Positions 1 through 8,295 are shown, numbered from the stretch's first letter. The stretch is DNA of 64,000 bases from QHXM01 sp963697975 (GCA_963697975.1 OY969111.1:1984001-2048000); one strand, 5' to 3'. Notes: generated by a model not told the origin, from the sequence alone. Numbers and translations are program-made.

Positions 1-1
1 G

Positions 2-130
2 CTGCCGCTCTTTCGTAAAGTTTTTATGATGGACAAGAACTGGGCGACGTTGACGCCGCGACTGCCTAAATCCGGCCTGTTGCCGGACGACGCGAAACTG
101 ATTGAGCGTATCTTGAAGGAAAGCAAATGA
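2..130 (+). CDS. C-terminal end of an unidentified protein (partial)
   Basis: An open frame enters from the left edge and ends at a TGA at 128-130 that overlaps the ATG of the next gene (ATGA). The visible 42 residues end in LPDDAKLIERILKESK. The ATGA overlap and the SD-like GAAGGA before it suggest real, translationally coupled coding sequence. I do not recognise the family from this fragment. Confidence 0.5.
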   Translation: MPLFRKVFMMDKNWATLTPRLPKSGLLPDDAKLIERILKESK

Positions 131-639
131 GCGAAACCATCCGGGTCGTCAGAGAACTGACGGAGAAGGAGCGCCAGCGGCTTTTCGGCTGGGGCGAAAA
201 TATCTTCGGCATCGAAGATCAAAAATACACCTGGCGACCAAAAGATCTGCACATCATTCTCGACGTTGACGGCGAGGCTGCCAGCCATGTCGGGCTGATT
301 GAGCAGACGGTTAATGTTGCGGGGAAACCCATCAGGGTCGCAGGCGTCGGGGCTGTCGTCACCGTTGGCGAGATGCACGGGCAGGGTTACGCGCAGAAGG
401 CGATGAGATATGCGGAGAAGGTCATGTGCGAGGAGTTGAACGTCGAGTTCGGGTTGCTCTTCTGTCTTGATCGCTTGAAGCCTTTTTACGAGCGGCAGCA
501 TTGGCAGCCTGTACACGAGCCGGTCGAGTTCGATCAACCTTCTGGAAAGATGGTTTCGCCGTTGAACGTGTTGGTGCTGCCGTGCAAAGGCCAGACGTGG
601 CCTGCGGGCGCGATTGATCTCTGTAGTTTGCCGTGGTGA
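127..639 (+). CDS. GNAT-family N-acetyltransferase
   Basis: 170 aa, a typical length for a single GNAT domain, which transfers an acetyl group from acetyl-CoA to an amine. The acetyl-CoA-binding motif A is visible as a VGAVVTVGEMHGQGYAQKAM strand-loop-helix with a GQGYA pyrophosphate loop. The C-terminal FYERQHWQP resembles the 'FYERxGW' strand of many GNATs. The ATG overlaps the preceding stop codon, and GAAGGA lies upstream. The substrate cannot be read from the sequence. Confidence 0.85.
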   Translation: MSETIRVVRELTEKERQRLFGWGENIFGIEDQKYTWRPKDLHIILDVDGEAASHVGLIEQTVNVAGKPIRVAGVGAVVTVGEMHGQGYAQKAMRYAEKVMCEELNVEFGLLFCLDRLKPFYERQHWQPVHEPVEFDQPSGKMVSPLNVLVLPCKGQTWPAGAIDLCSLPW

Positions 640-719
640 GTCGGGTGAAAGGTAAGCTGCCTGGAAAGCTCTGAAGGAGCGAAATGTGATAGCCCTGGGT
701 CAAGCCAGGGATACCATGA

Positions 720-821
720 TTAAGCCCTGAAAGGGCGGAATAAAGAGGTCAACCTTATTCCGCCCTTTCAGGGCTTAAATGAATAAACTTGAATCTCTCA
801 GCCTGTGGCGTTGCCACAGGC
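720..821. repeat. Perfect long hairpin plus second palindrome between convergent genes
   Basis: Positions 720-743 and 755-778 are perfectly complementary 24-bp arms (core CCCTGAAAGGGCGG) around an 11-base loop. A second perfect hairpin follows at 801-821 (GCCTGTGGC, gtt, GCCACAGGC). There is no T-run directly after either stem, so these look like REP-type palindromic elements rather than classical terminators. The GCCCTGAAAGGG core recurs in variant form in the intergenic regions near 13770 and 16370. The rest of 640-921 shows no gene. Confidence 0.85.
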
Positions 822-921
822 TCTTACATTCCGCCCCTTTGGGGCTTTTATTGACCTTAAATGCCCGGGCTTATTATCAACCGTCCCTGATGAGACTTTT
901 TCAATCAGCTTCTTAGACCTG

Positions 922-1944
922 TCAATCCCCTGATGTCCAGCTTGTGTCTTTATCAATGAAGTAGCTGAAGCCCTGCCCGTCGCCGCCCACAGTGCCTCCG
1001 CCATGTGGCGAAGTGTAGCTCCAAGCGCCGCCGCGCCCGCCACCGGCAGCACGCGCCAACGCCTGTAAATCGAAGATGGGCGGGCCGCCTTCGTAGCCCC
1101 CTATGCCGCGCGCATCGACCCAGTAACGCCCCGGAATCACGTAAGGCGTCAGTTGCCTGAGCGCCATCACGTCCTGTTGATGAAGCTCGCGGCCATTGAT
1201 GATGACGCCCGTGTTGCCGTTTGAGGCATCGCGTTGGAGCGTCCCGCCGAGTTCCAGATGCGGTTGAGTAAAGCCGATGGTCGGCCCACCCTGCATTCCC
1301 CACGCGCCTGAAACCTGATCGTACCAGTAAGCGCCGTCAGCGATGCGGAGCTTGAAGCGCTGCTCAAGCTGGCGCAGTTGATCCTCGCTCAAACGAACAC
1401 CGTTGATGACGACCGGACGGGAGCTATTAGGTATAGGCGGCGCTTGTGGTGCGCTCTGTTCGAGCAGTCGCTGTTTGGCCTGCTGAAACTCCTGAGCCGA
1501 GAGCGCGCCGGAAGCGTGCAGCCGCGCCAGCTTTTCAAGTTCTGAGGCGAGTGTGCCCGCCGCCGTCTGGCTCTGGCTTTCGGGCGCGGGTGCGCTCTCG
1601 GCGGGCTTCGCGGTTTTCAGGCTCACCGTATGCTCTATCGTGTGGCGAAGATTCTGGACTTGCTCTTTCAGATAACCTGACTGCATCGAGCCGAGGCCAA
1701 AGGTTGAGCCGTTGAGCGTCGCGCGCGTCTGGCCGGAAGGCTCGCCCCTGAGAATGATTTCGACTTGGACCGGCCAGGTGAAAGAGACTAGCTGCGATTT
1801 CACTTCCGCGCATTTCAGCCGCGTCATGCTCTGCTCGATAACGCGCCAGCCGAGAGTCGCCACCGCTTCAGCGCAGACGTGCATGCTTTCACCGAGCGAA
1901 AATTGCAAGGTGAACTCTTCGCTGTGTGTCGGCATGAGGGGCAT
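922..1944 (-). CDS. SHOCT-domain protein with duplicated C-terminal motif
   Basis: 340 aa with no signal peptide or membrane segment. The N-terminal ~110 residues are an unrecognised domain. Residues ~135-165 (ASELEKLARLHASGALSAQE...) match the SHOCT short helical-hairpin motif, usually an oligomerisation module. The C-terminal half holds two diverged copies of one unit: ING-RL...QLEQR...I-GAYWYD...GMQGGP (about 176-222) and ING-REL...TPYVIPGRYWVD...YEGGP (about 246-290). The tail is Gly-rich. Either of two nearby ATGs (1944 or 1935) may be the start; AAAGGAAG lies upstream. Function unknown. Confidence 0.7.
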   Translation of the reverse strand: MPLMPTHSEEFTLQFSLGESMHVCAEAVATLGWRVIEQSMTRLKCAEVKSQLVSFTWPVQVEIILRGEPSGQTRATLNGSTFGLGSMQSGYLKEQVQNLRHTIEHTVSLKTAKPAESAPAPESQSQTAAGTLASELEKLARLHASGALSAQEFQQAKQRLLEQSAPQAPPIPNSSRPVVINGVRLSEDQLRQLEQRFKLRIADGAYWYDQVSGAWGMQGGPTIGFTQPHLELGGTLQRDASNGNTGVIINGRELHQQDVMALRQLTPYVIPGRYWVDARGIGGYEGGPPIFDLQALARAAGGGRGGAWSYTSPHGGGTVGGDGQGFSYFIDKDTSWTSGD

Positions 1945-1970
1945 GTGGTGTCGCGCTTCCTTTAGCTGGG

Positions 1971-2252
1971 TTAGCGTAGAGAATGTTTCGGCTTAGCGGG
2001 CAATTTAGAGGGTAAGTCCAACTCATCATCAATCAGCACATCCACACAGACGCCAGCCGCACGAGCATATTGGAGCAGGGTCATCAAAGATGGCTCACGA
2101 ATTCCCAATTCATACTCGGATACTCGCGTGTACTTCATAGACTCTTCAAGTCCTAAACGCCTCAGCATGTCAGTCTGAGAAAGACCAAGCTCAGTCCGAA
2201 TTTGTAGTAGCTTTTCGGCTAAACGCTCAGGCTTTGGACGCGGGTTGCCCAT
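1971..2252 (-). CDS. XRE-family HTH transcriptional regulator (copy 1)
   Basis: 93 aa. A Cro/CI-type helix-turn-helix spans about residues 10-65: EKLLQIRTELGLSQTDMLRRL, then a recognition-helix region KYTRVSEYE and the usual ELG-REPSL-TLLQYARAAGV continuation. The tail VDVLIDDELDLPSKLP is also present in the paralogue at 26060-26395. The gene is divergent from the response-regulator-like gene at 2480. The Shine-Dalgarno GGGAGGA lies inside a small inverted repeat directly before the ATG. It is likely an autorepressor of the divergent promoter region (inference). The 14-bp palindrome at 2298-2311 is the obvious operator candidate. Confidence 0.85.
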   Translation of the reverse strand: MGNPRPKPERLAEKLLQIRTELGLSQTDMLRRLGLEESMKYTRVSEYELGIREPSLMTLLQYARAAGVCVDVLIDDELDLPSKLPAKPKHSLR

Positions 2253-2297
2253 CAGGAGAATCCTCCCGATAGGGTAATAGATTGCAGCTTGCTTTTA

Positions 2298-2311
2298 TCC
2301 TCTATAGAGGA
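2298..2311. promoter_or_regulatory. 14-bp perfect palindrome, candidate XRE operator (copy 1)
   Basis: TCCTCTATAGAGGA is a perfect inverted repeat in the divergent promoter region between the XRE and response-regulator-like genes. In the paralogous module at 26396-26621, the same alignment position holds a different perfect 14-bp palindrome, while flanking bases (CTTTTAT before, GCTGGC after) are conserved at identical spacing. Operator function is inferred. Confidence 0.65.
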
Positions 2312-2479
2312 CAATATATGCTGGCTCAACTGAATCGCCGTGAGTGAGAACCTTTCAAACTCAACGGCGATGCTCATCTCTCACTTTGAGGTTGAGGGTT
2401 GAGTCGTCGCATTTAGCCGTTGTCAATTTTCAAACTAATCGCGCCCATCATACCAGAGCGCACCATCACTTTTCATCCG

Positions 2480-2782
2480 ATGCCCTCACGCCGCAGCCTC
2501 TATGTCGGGAATAATCTCGCCTTCTTAGAGTATCTGCAACGTGCCTTGCTGGAGTGCCAGCTCGTACGTTGTCCGGATGGCAAGACAGCGCGTCTCTTTA
2601 TGGCGCGCCTCGACTACTGCCTGTTGTTGGTTGATGAAGAGTTGCCGGACACGACCGGCAGAGAGTTAGCGGAGTTTAATTGTTCACTGGAACGTCAGCC
2701 CTGCACACCTTTCATCATCGTTAAGAAATCGGATGACTTTGAATTGCTGACACAATCCATCAGGGAGGTCTGGGCCTCATAA
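2480..2782 (+). CDS. Response-regulator receiver-like protein (copy 1)
   Basis: 100 aa from the ATG at 2480, a lone receiver fold without an output domain. The phospho-acceptor region is intact (LLLVDEELPDTTG) and a conserved Lys sits in IIVKKSDDF. The N-terminal acidic pair of canonical receivers is replaced by YVGNN, so phosphorylation chemistry may be altered. An in-frame TTG at 2420 would add 20 residues. That upstream stretch is almost identical at DNA level in the paralogue at 26622, but an in-frame TAG at 2414 precedes it, and I read it as a conserved leader. Divergent from the XRE gene at 1971. Partner unknown. Confidence 0.7.
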   Translation: MPSRRSLYVGNNLAFLEYLQRALLECQLVRCPDGKTARLFMARLDYCLLLVDEELPDTTGRELAEFNCSLERQPCTPFIIVKKSDDFELLTQSIREVWAS

Positions 2783-2860
2783 ATACACCAGACATTCAAA
2801 CGTCAAATCAGGACACTACCAGAGCTTTTGGAGGTATCCACAATATAAATCCTCAGATTC

Positions 2861-2920
2861 GCCAATGAATGCCCATTTTCGCCAATGAATACTCATTTTC
2901 GCCATAAGATTCTGATTGAC
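2861..2920. repeat. 20-bp tandem repeat, three units
   Basis: Units start at 2861, 2881 and 2901. The first two differ at two positions (GCCAATGAAT then GCCCATTTTC or ACTCATTTTC). The third is degenerate (GCCATAAGAT...). It lies 80 bp downstream of the response-regulator-like gene. No open frame. Confidence 0.75.
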
Positions 2921-3321
2921 AGCTAACCCGAACTCAATAGAATTCTCGGTAACCAGGGCGTTGCTCATTCGTTGTGAGATTCGGATGAGCTAGAGGCTGA
3001 AAGCCTCAGCCCCCTCGCAAGACGTTTCCAAAAAACGAATTGTGATGGAAGGAGACCGGCGGGTTGCAAGTACTCGCCGGTTTCGCTTTGCTTGCATGAC
3101 TTTTGAATCCCAGCCCTGACAGGGACGCGCGCTCTTCTCGCACAGCCTGTCTTGTGGAAGAGGCGGTCTGTGCGACCGGGGCCGCCGACGAGTAGAAATC
3201 GTGGCGGCCTCGCTCTCCTCTTAGCTCTCCTCTAAACTGTGTTTGAACAACCTGTTATCTCTCTCCCGCGAACTGCTAACTTCAAGAATGCAGCCTTACA
3301 GCCTATTTTTCGTCCCAAATA

Positions 3322-3489
3322 CCCTTGAGAACACAGGATTCGCCCTTTAGAGAGTGAATTTCGCGCTTTAGAAGCAATCTTTCACAGTTTAGAGAGTAAG
3401 TTTCGCTCTTGAGAGAGCAAGTTTGACGCTTGAGAAGTAATCTTTCACGCTTTAGAGGCTCCGTTTTGCGGTTATATGGGTAAGTTTTA
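3322..3489. repeat. 21-bp period imperfect tandem array, about eight units
   Basis: Units of exactly 21 bp begin at 3322, 3343, 3364, 3385, 3406, 3427, 3448 and 3469. The consensus is roughly CGCTTTAGAGAG followed by TAAGTTTCG. Units at 3364 and 3427 form one subtype (ending CTTTCA) and 3343/3385 another (ending TTTCG). The outermost units are degenerate. Two helical turns per unit suggests a protein-binding array rather than coding DNA. The same 21-bp period, with unrelated sequence, is found at 25151-25402. Confidence 0.8.
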
Positions 3490-3663
3490 GGCTTTTCTCG
3501 CCGGTTTTACCATGTGAGGTCTAATATCATACAAATTTACCCCACTATCAGCCCCTCCGATCACTTGTCGCAGGCTCTTGAGGCGTGTTACTTTTTCGAG
3601 TTTGCGCGGGCACTGGTGAACGCAACTGTGTGCGCATGAGAGCCTGAAAGCAACTCAGGCTGG

Positions 3664-4584
3664 ATGTCAGTGAGCGAATCAAGACGACGCATGTCCGACA
3701 GCAGTAACAACTTGAAAGAGCGCGTGCGCGCCTTCTGGCAAAAGAATCCGTGCGGCACGAAGTTCAGTGACGCCGAGATGGGGACGCGACTCTTTTACGA
3801 GCGCGTTGAAGAGCATCGCTACACGAAGGAGTGGCACATCCCCATAGCTGCGGATTTCGAGAGCGCGCGGGGCTTGCGCGTGCTTGAGATAGGCTGCGGG
3901 CTGGGGACGGACGGGGCACAGTTTGCCAAAGCCGGGGCGATCTATACGGGCGTGGACTTGACGGATGCGGCAATTGAATTGGCGCGAAAGCGTTTCGAGT
4001 TGTTCGATCTGCCCGGTACATTTCGCACGGCAGACGCGGAGAATCTGGACTTCGCCGACGAGAGCTTTGATCTGGTCTATTCACACGGCGTGCTGCATCA
4101 CACGCCGGACACCGTGCGGGCAGTTCGTGAGGTTCGTCGCGTGCTTCGTCCGGGCGGGCGCGCTGTCGTCATGCTCTATCACAGGGATTCGTATAACTAT
4201 CGTGTGAACATCCGCGTGCTGCGTCGAATGGGAGCGCATCTGCTCAAAAGCGAGACGGGCTTGAAGCTGGTGCATCGCTTGACGAATGAGCCTGTCGAGA
4301 GCTTGCGCGAGCACGCGCAGAGTCTCAAAGAAGATGCGCGCAGCTATCTTAAGCCTGATGAATTTTTGAGCCAGCACACGGACGGCGCAGGCAATCCCCT
4401 GGCACGCGTTTATTCACGCCTTCAGGCGCGCGAGCTATTCAAGGATTTCGCAAAGGTCGAATTGGCTACACACTTTTTGAACAAACGCTGGCTGCCGGTG
4501 CTGGGAAGTTTGCTGACACGCAAAATGGAAACGCGCATGGCCTCAAAGTGGGGCTGGCATCTCTGGATATACGCGACGAAGTGA
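3664..4584 (+). CDS. Class I SAM-dependent methyltransferase
   Basis: 306 aa. The Rossmann-type core has motif I VLEIGCGLGTDG near residue 78, an acidic motif II (YTGVDLTDAAIELA), motif III around FRTADAENLDF, and motif IV SFDLVYSHGVLHHTPD. This is the methyltransferase-11 pattern of small-molecule and sugar-lipid methyltransferases. The N-terminal WQKNPCGTKFSD is typical of subfamilies in polysaccharide loci. It is the first gene of the glycan locus. An internal ATG at 3691 is an alternative start. The acceptor is not predictable. Confidence 0.85.
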   Translation: MSVSESRRRMSDSSNNLKERVRAFWQKNPCGTKFSDAEMGTRLFYERVEEHRYTKEWHIPIAADFESARGLRVLEIGCGLGTDGAQFAKAGAIYTGVDLTDAAIELARKRFELFDLPGTFRTADAENLDFADESFDLVYSHGVLHHTPDTVRAVREVRRVLRPGGRAVVMLYHRDSYNYRVNIRVLRRMGAHLLKSETGLKLVHRLTNEPVESLREHAQSLKEDARSYLKPDEFLSQHTDGAGNPLARVYSRLQARELFKDFAKVELATHFLNKRWLPVLGSLLTRKMETRMASKWGWHLWIYATK

Positions 4585-4627
4585 AGCAGTTTTCGGTTTT
4601 CAACTGATGCTTAAAGCAGATTCGAGC

Positions 4628-4712
4628 GGGGATGGACAGGATTGACAGGATAAAGAGCAAATATGAAATCAGTAAGCCTGCTCTTTTTCTTTTCCATCCT
4701 GTCTATCCCTGC
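4628..4712. repeat. Intergenic hairpin repeat (GATGGACAGGAT family), copy 1
   Basis: GGGATGGACAGGAT at the left pairs with ATCCTGTCTATCCC at the right (about 4696-4710) across roughly 55 bases. The left arm carries an additional TGACAGGAT. The same element, better conserved, recurs at 8206-8295. Both lie between genes of the glycan locus on the + strand. Confidence 0.8.
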
Positions 4713-4757
4713 TAATTGAGCTAAAAATCTGTGCGTCAGGTTATTGAATAATTGAGT

Positions 4758-5729
4758 ATGAAAAATATTTTGGTAACTGGTGGCGCTGGTTTCATCGGCT
4801 CGCACTTAGTTGATCGTCTTTTGAGTGAAGGCGATTGGCGTGTGACGGTGGTGGATGATTTCAATGATTTCTACGCGCCGGAAATTAAGCGCGAGAATAT
4901 GCGCGCTCACAGCCAATCACCTTTGTATCGTTTGCGCGAAGCGGACATCCGCGACCGCGCACGCCTCGAAGAGATTTTCAAAGAAGAAGAAAAGTTCGAT
5001 TGCATCGTGCATCTGGCGGCGCGTGCGGGCGTCCGTCCGTCGCTTTCGGAGCCGTTGCTTTATACCGAGACGAACATCAACGGCACGCTTAACCTGTTGG
5101 AACTTGCACGAACATACGGGGTGAAGCAATTCGTCTTTGGCTCGTCGTCCTCCGTGTACGGCATCAACGCCAAAGTGCCTTTCAGCGAAGATGACCCGAT
5201 TCGTCAACCGATCTCGCCGTATGCGGCGACGAAAGCGGCGGGCGAACTGGTCTGCCATACTTACTCGCATCTTTACGGAATTCGCTGCGTCTGTTTGCGC
5301 TTCTTCACGGTTTACGGCGCGCGGCAGCGACCCGATCTGGCGATTCATAAATTTGCGAAGCTGATTGACAGTGGCCGCCCCATTCCTGTCTTCGGCGATG
5401 GAACGACGCGGCGCGACTACACGTACATTGACGACATCATCGCGGGCGTGCGCGCGGCGATTGATTACCGCGAGAGCGATTACGAAGTCTTCAATCTCGG
5501 CGAATCGCAGACGGTTGAATTGAATGAACTGATCGCGCTCCTTGAAAAAGAGCTTGACCGTCACGCGGTCATTGATCGCCAGCCCATGCAGCCCGGCGAC
5601 GTGCCGCAGACTTTCGCTGATGTCACGAAGGCTCGCCGCGAGCTTGGCTACGACCCGCAGACGAAGATTGAAGATGGAATTAAGCGCTTCGTCCAGTGGT
5701 TTCGCCGCGAGCAGGAGTCGGGCGCGTGA
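4758..5729 (+). CDS. NAD-dependent sugar epimerase/dehydratase (UDP-glucuronate 4-epimerase-like)
   Basis: 323 aa extended SDR enzyme. The nucleotide-binding GGAGFIGSHL is at residues ~9-18. The catalytic Ser-Tyr-Lys triad is visible as FGSSSSVYG and then YAATKAAGE (YxxxK). It also has RFFTVYGARQRPDLAIHKFA, a substrate-binding block typical of UDP-glucuronate/UDP-glucose 4-epimerases, and the late RRDYTYIDDI signature. The ATG at 4758 is preferred over an upstream in-frame TTG because homologues begin MKxxLVTGGAG. The stop overlaps the next start. It supplies an activated sugar for the glycan locus (inference). Confidence 0.88.
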   Translation: MKNILVTGGAGFIGSHLVDRLLSEGDWRVTVVDDFNDFYAPEIKRENMRAHSQSPLYRLREADIRDRARLEEIFKEEEKFDCIVHLAARAGVRPSLSEPLLYTETNINGTLNLLELARTYGVKQFVFGSSSSVYGINAKVPFSEDDPIRQPISPYAATKAAGELVCHTYSHLYGIRCVCLRFFTVYGARQRPDLAIHKFAKLIDSGRPIPVFGDGTTRRDYTYIDDIIAGVRAAIDYRESDYEVFNLGESQTVELNELIALLEKELDRHAVIDRQPMQPGDVPQTFADVTKARRELGYDPQTKIEDGIKRFVQWFRREQESGA

Positions 5730-7189
5730 GATGGTCCTTCGGTCACATCTCGCCGGAGAGGCGACGACGCGCGCTGACGTGTCTCGCCGTCGTTCTGCTG
5801 GCCTTCACCGTCCGCTTTCTGACGGCGCAGTTCATCGGCCAGCACATCGCAGACCCGGCGTGGTTTCCTCACGGGATTTACGCGATCTTCGATAATCAAG
5901 CGCAGGACATACTCGACGGCAAGACGGGAGCTTTCTGGGTCGAAGATGCATTGAGCAGTCCGCGCGCTGCGACCGCTGCTGTTTATCCGCCGGGTTATTC
6001 ACTGTGGCTGGCTTTCATCTATCGCGTGACGAATACCCGGTCTGCTCTCGTCGTGCAGAAAGTGCAGATGACGCTCGACGCGCTGTTCGTTCTTTTGATT
6101 ATCGGCATCGGCGTGACGGCTTACGGATGGAACGCAGGCTTGACGGCGGGAGTGCTGGCGGCTTTGTCGCCGCTGCTCGCGTTTAATGGAGCGACGCCGC
6201 TGGCGGATTCTCCGACCGCATGGCTGGTTGTCGGCGGCGCGTGGATGTTGTTGCTGGCGATGAAGCGCTTGAGTTGGCGTTTGTCACTGGGCGCAGGCAT
6301 GTTAATCGGAGCGTCCTGCTGGCTGCGCGCGAACGCCCTGCTGCTTGGGCTTTGGTGTGCAGTTGCGCTGCTTCTCTTCGTGAAAGCAAGCTGGCCGCTC
6401 GCTTTGCGCTTGAGCGGGATATTCGTGCTCGGCGTTTTATTGTTGGTTGCTCCGGTAATCGTTCGCAATAGCCGGGCGTTTCATGCCTTCGTGCCGGGTG
6501 GGATGGGGTTTGGAACGAATCTCTGGGAAGGTATTGGCGAGACCTCGCGTGCGGCGGAGTTTGGCGCGGTCTTCGGCGATGCGAATGTGGTTGAGCAGGA
6601 GCGTGCCGAGTTGGGCTTAGCGCCGGATGCGCCGCTCGCGTTGTACTGGCCCGATGGATTGCAGCGCGACCGCGCACGAATGCGTAAGTCGTTCAACATC
6701 ATAAGAGCGCATCCCTTCTGGTTTGCGGGCGTGATGATGAAGCGGATGGCGGGCATGTTGAAGTATGCGGGCGAGCCTGTGCCGTACATGGGGACTGCGG
6801 GAATCAACGTGACGAGCCGGAAATGTTTGCCTCCCGCGTGGGCTGGCGGGATTGTAGCTTTCGTCGTCAATCTTCTGGGAATGTTGCAGAGCGTCCTGCG
6901 CTACGTGTTGCTGCCGTTGATGCTGTTGGGAATATACCTGGCGTTTCGCCGCGATTGGCGAACCAGCGCGATTGCCTTAAGCGTCATCCTTTACTATTTA
7001 ATCGTCGGCTCGATGCTTCACACAGAGTTGCGCTACGGGTTGCCGATGCAGGCGTTGCTTTTTGTCTTCGCGGGACTCGCTCTTTTAGAGATAGTCCGGA
7101 GTCTGAAGTCTGGAGTCCGGGGTCAAAAGAAAGAAATTGTTTTTGACCCGTTGACTTCAGACTCTGAGACTTCAGACTCCAGACTTTAA
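5726..7189 (+). CDS. Multi-membrane glycosyltransferase (ArnT/GT39-like)
   Basis: 487 aa with about ten hydrophobic helices, the layout of GT-C enzymes that transfer sugars from polyprenyl-phosphate donors outside the inner membrane. The first long loop has the family's acidic region (DPAWFPHGIYAIFDNQAQDIL...YPPGYSLW). The start is taken as GTG at 5726, which overlaps the epimerase stop (GTGA). The last ~30 residues (LKSGVRGQ...SDSETSDSRL) are encoded by a hairpin word-repeat and are unlikely to be ancestral protein sequence. The acceptor is unknown. Confidence 0.75.
   Translation: MRWSFGHISPERRRRALTCLAVVLLAFTVRFLTAQFIGQHIADPAWFPHGIYAIFDNQAQDILDGKTGAFWVEDALSSPRAATAAVYPPGYSLWLAFIYRVTNTRSALVVQKVQMTLDALFVLLIIGIGVTAYGWNAGLTAGVLAALSPLLAFNGATPLADSPTAWLVVGGAWMLLLAMKRLSWRLSLGAGMLIGASCWLRANALLLGLWCAVALLLFVKASWPLALRLSGIFVLGVLLLVAPVIVRNSRAFHAFVPGGMGFGTNLWEGIGETSRAAEFGAVFGDANVVEQERAELGLAPDAPLALYWPDGLQRDRARMRKSFNIIRAHPFWFAGVMMKRMAGMLKYAGEPVPYMGTAGINVTSRKCLPPAWAGGIVAFVVNLLGMLQSVLRYVLLPLMLLGIYLAFRRDWRTSAIALSVILYYLIVGSMLHTELRYGLPMQALLFVFAGLALLEIVRSLKSGVRGQKKEIVFDPLTSDSETSDSRL
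7093..7187. repeat. Word-repeat hairpin overlapping the 3' end of the GT39-like gene
   Basis: The left arm (AGTCCGGAGTCTGAAGTC...) is built from AGTCTGGAGTC-type words. The right arm (GACTTCAGACTCTGAGACTT...) is its inverted counterpart, about 40 bases apart centre to centre. The right arm runs into the TAA stop at 7187-7189 of the glycosyltransferase gene, so the repeat encodes its C-terminal tail. Confidence 0.85.
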
Positions 7190-7190
7190 T

Positions 7191-8192
7191 ATGAAACAGA
7201 GGTTATTAGAATATCTGGTTTGTCCGTCCTGTGGCGGCGAGATTCGCCTGCTCTCTGTGGCGCGTGGCGAAGGCGACGAGATTCTGGAGGGCGATCTGGA
7301 TTGCGCTTCCTGCGCGCGCCATTTTCCAGTGGTGCGCGGAGTGCCGCGTTTCGCAGAGTTGAGTAAAGTTGAGGCGGACAAAGCGGCGACGGCTGCAAAC
7401 TTCGGTTGGCAGTGGCAGCACTTCACGCAGGCCGATGAGCAGTATGACGAGCAATTCTTAGGATGGATAGCGCCCGTCGAGCCGGAGTTCTTCAAAGACA
7501 AAATCGTTCTTGAGGGCGGCTGCGGCAAAGGTCGCCACACGCAGCTTGCGGCGCGCTGGGGCGCACGCGAGATTATCGGCGTTGATTTGAGCGCAGCGGT
7601 CGAGACGGCTTTCGCCGCGACCCGCCATCTGGATAACGCGCACATCGTTCAGGCGGACATCTATCATCTTCCCTTCGCACGCAAATTCGATTACGCCTTT
7701 TCCGTCGGCGTGCTTCATCATCTGCCCGACCCGCGCGCAGGGTTTCAAGCCTTATCCTCGAAGGTCAAAGCTGGCGGACACGTTTCGGCATGGGTCTACG
7801 GAGCGGAGAACAACGGCTGGATTACGCGCTGGGTGAACCCGCTGCGGAAGCGTTTGACATCAAAGATGAACCAGCGCACGTTGCTTCATCTCTCAAAGCT
7901 CCCGGCGGCGGCGGTTTATGCCGCCACGAAACTGGTCTATGGGCCGCTCAACAGGAGCGAGCGCGGCTCTACACTCGCGCGCCATTTGTTCTACAATGAC
8001 TACCTGAGCGCAATCTCAAGTTTCGGCTGGCGCGAGCAGCACACCATCGTCTTCGATCATCTGGTCGCGCCGACGGCCTTTTACATCTCGCGCGAAGAGT
8101 TTGAAAACTGGTGGAAAGAGATTGGCGCAAGCGAGGTGGAGATCGGCTGGCACAACAAGAATAGCTGGTGCGGATTTGGGCGGATGAGATAA
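7191..8192 (+). CDS. SAM-dependent methyltransferase with N-terminal Trm112-like zinc ribbon
   Basis: 333 aa. Residues 1-55 form a Trm112p-like segment with CPSCGGEIRLL and CASCARHFPVVRGVPRF, i.e. two CxxC pairs for zinc. The methyltransferase domain follows: motif I VLEGGCGKGRHTQ, motif II IIGVDLS, and FDYAFSVGVLHHLPDP at motif IV. The ATG lies one base after the preceding stop region. This architecture is common in surface-glycan loci. The substrate is unknown. Confidence 0.85.
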   Translation: MKQRLLEYLVCPSCGGEIRLLSVARGEGDEILEGDLDCASCARHFPVVRGVPRFAELSKVEADKAATAANFGWQWQHFTQADEQYDEQFLGWIAPVEPEFFKDKIVLEGGCGKGRHTQLAARWGAREIIGVDLSAAVETAFAATRHLDNAHIVQADIYHLPFARKFDYAFSVGVLHHLPDPRAGFQALSSKVKAGGHVSAWVYGAENNGWITRWVNPLRKRLTSKMNQRTLLHLSKLPAAAVYAATKLVYGPLNRSERGSTLARHLFYNDYLSAISSFGWREQHTIVFDHLVAPTAFYISREEFENWWKEIGASEVEIGWHNKNSWCGFGRMR

Positions 8193-8205
8193 GGAAAGGA
8201 ATTAG

Positions 8206-8295
8206 CAGGGATGGACAGGATAGATAGGATAGAAAAGCAAAAGGGCGGCGATGATTTCATATCTGTTTTTATCATGTCTATCCTGTCCATCCCTG
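8206..8295. repeat. Intergenic hairpin repeat (GATGGACAGGAT family), copy 2
   Basis: Positions 8206-8224 (CAGGGATGGACAGGATAGA) are perfectly complementary to 8277-8295, giving a 19-bp stem with a 52-base interior. It is homologous to the element at 4628-4712. Confidence 0.9.

Larger units (their letters stand above)
2783..3663. other. 880-bp intergenic region with two short-period repeat arrays
   Basis: No convincing gene. It contains a three-unit 20-bp array (2861-2920), an imperfect hairpin with ACCGGCG/CGCCGGT arms around 3056-3081 followed by a T-rich stretch, and an eight-unit 21-bp array (3322-3489). Otherwise I see nothing recognisable. The promoter of the following methyltransferase gene probably lies in 3500-3660. 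Confidence 0.6.

Noticed and set aside
801..821. Rho-independent terminator
   Set aside because: The perfect hairpin has no T-run on either strand; kept as a repeat.
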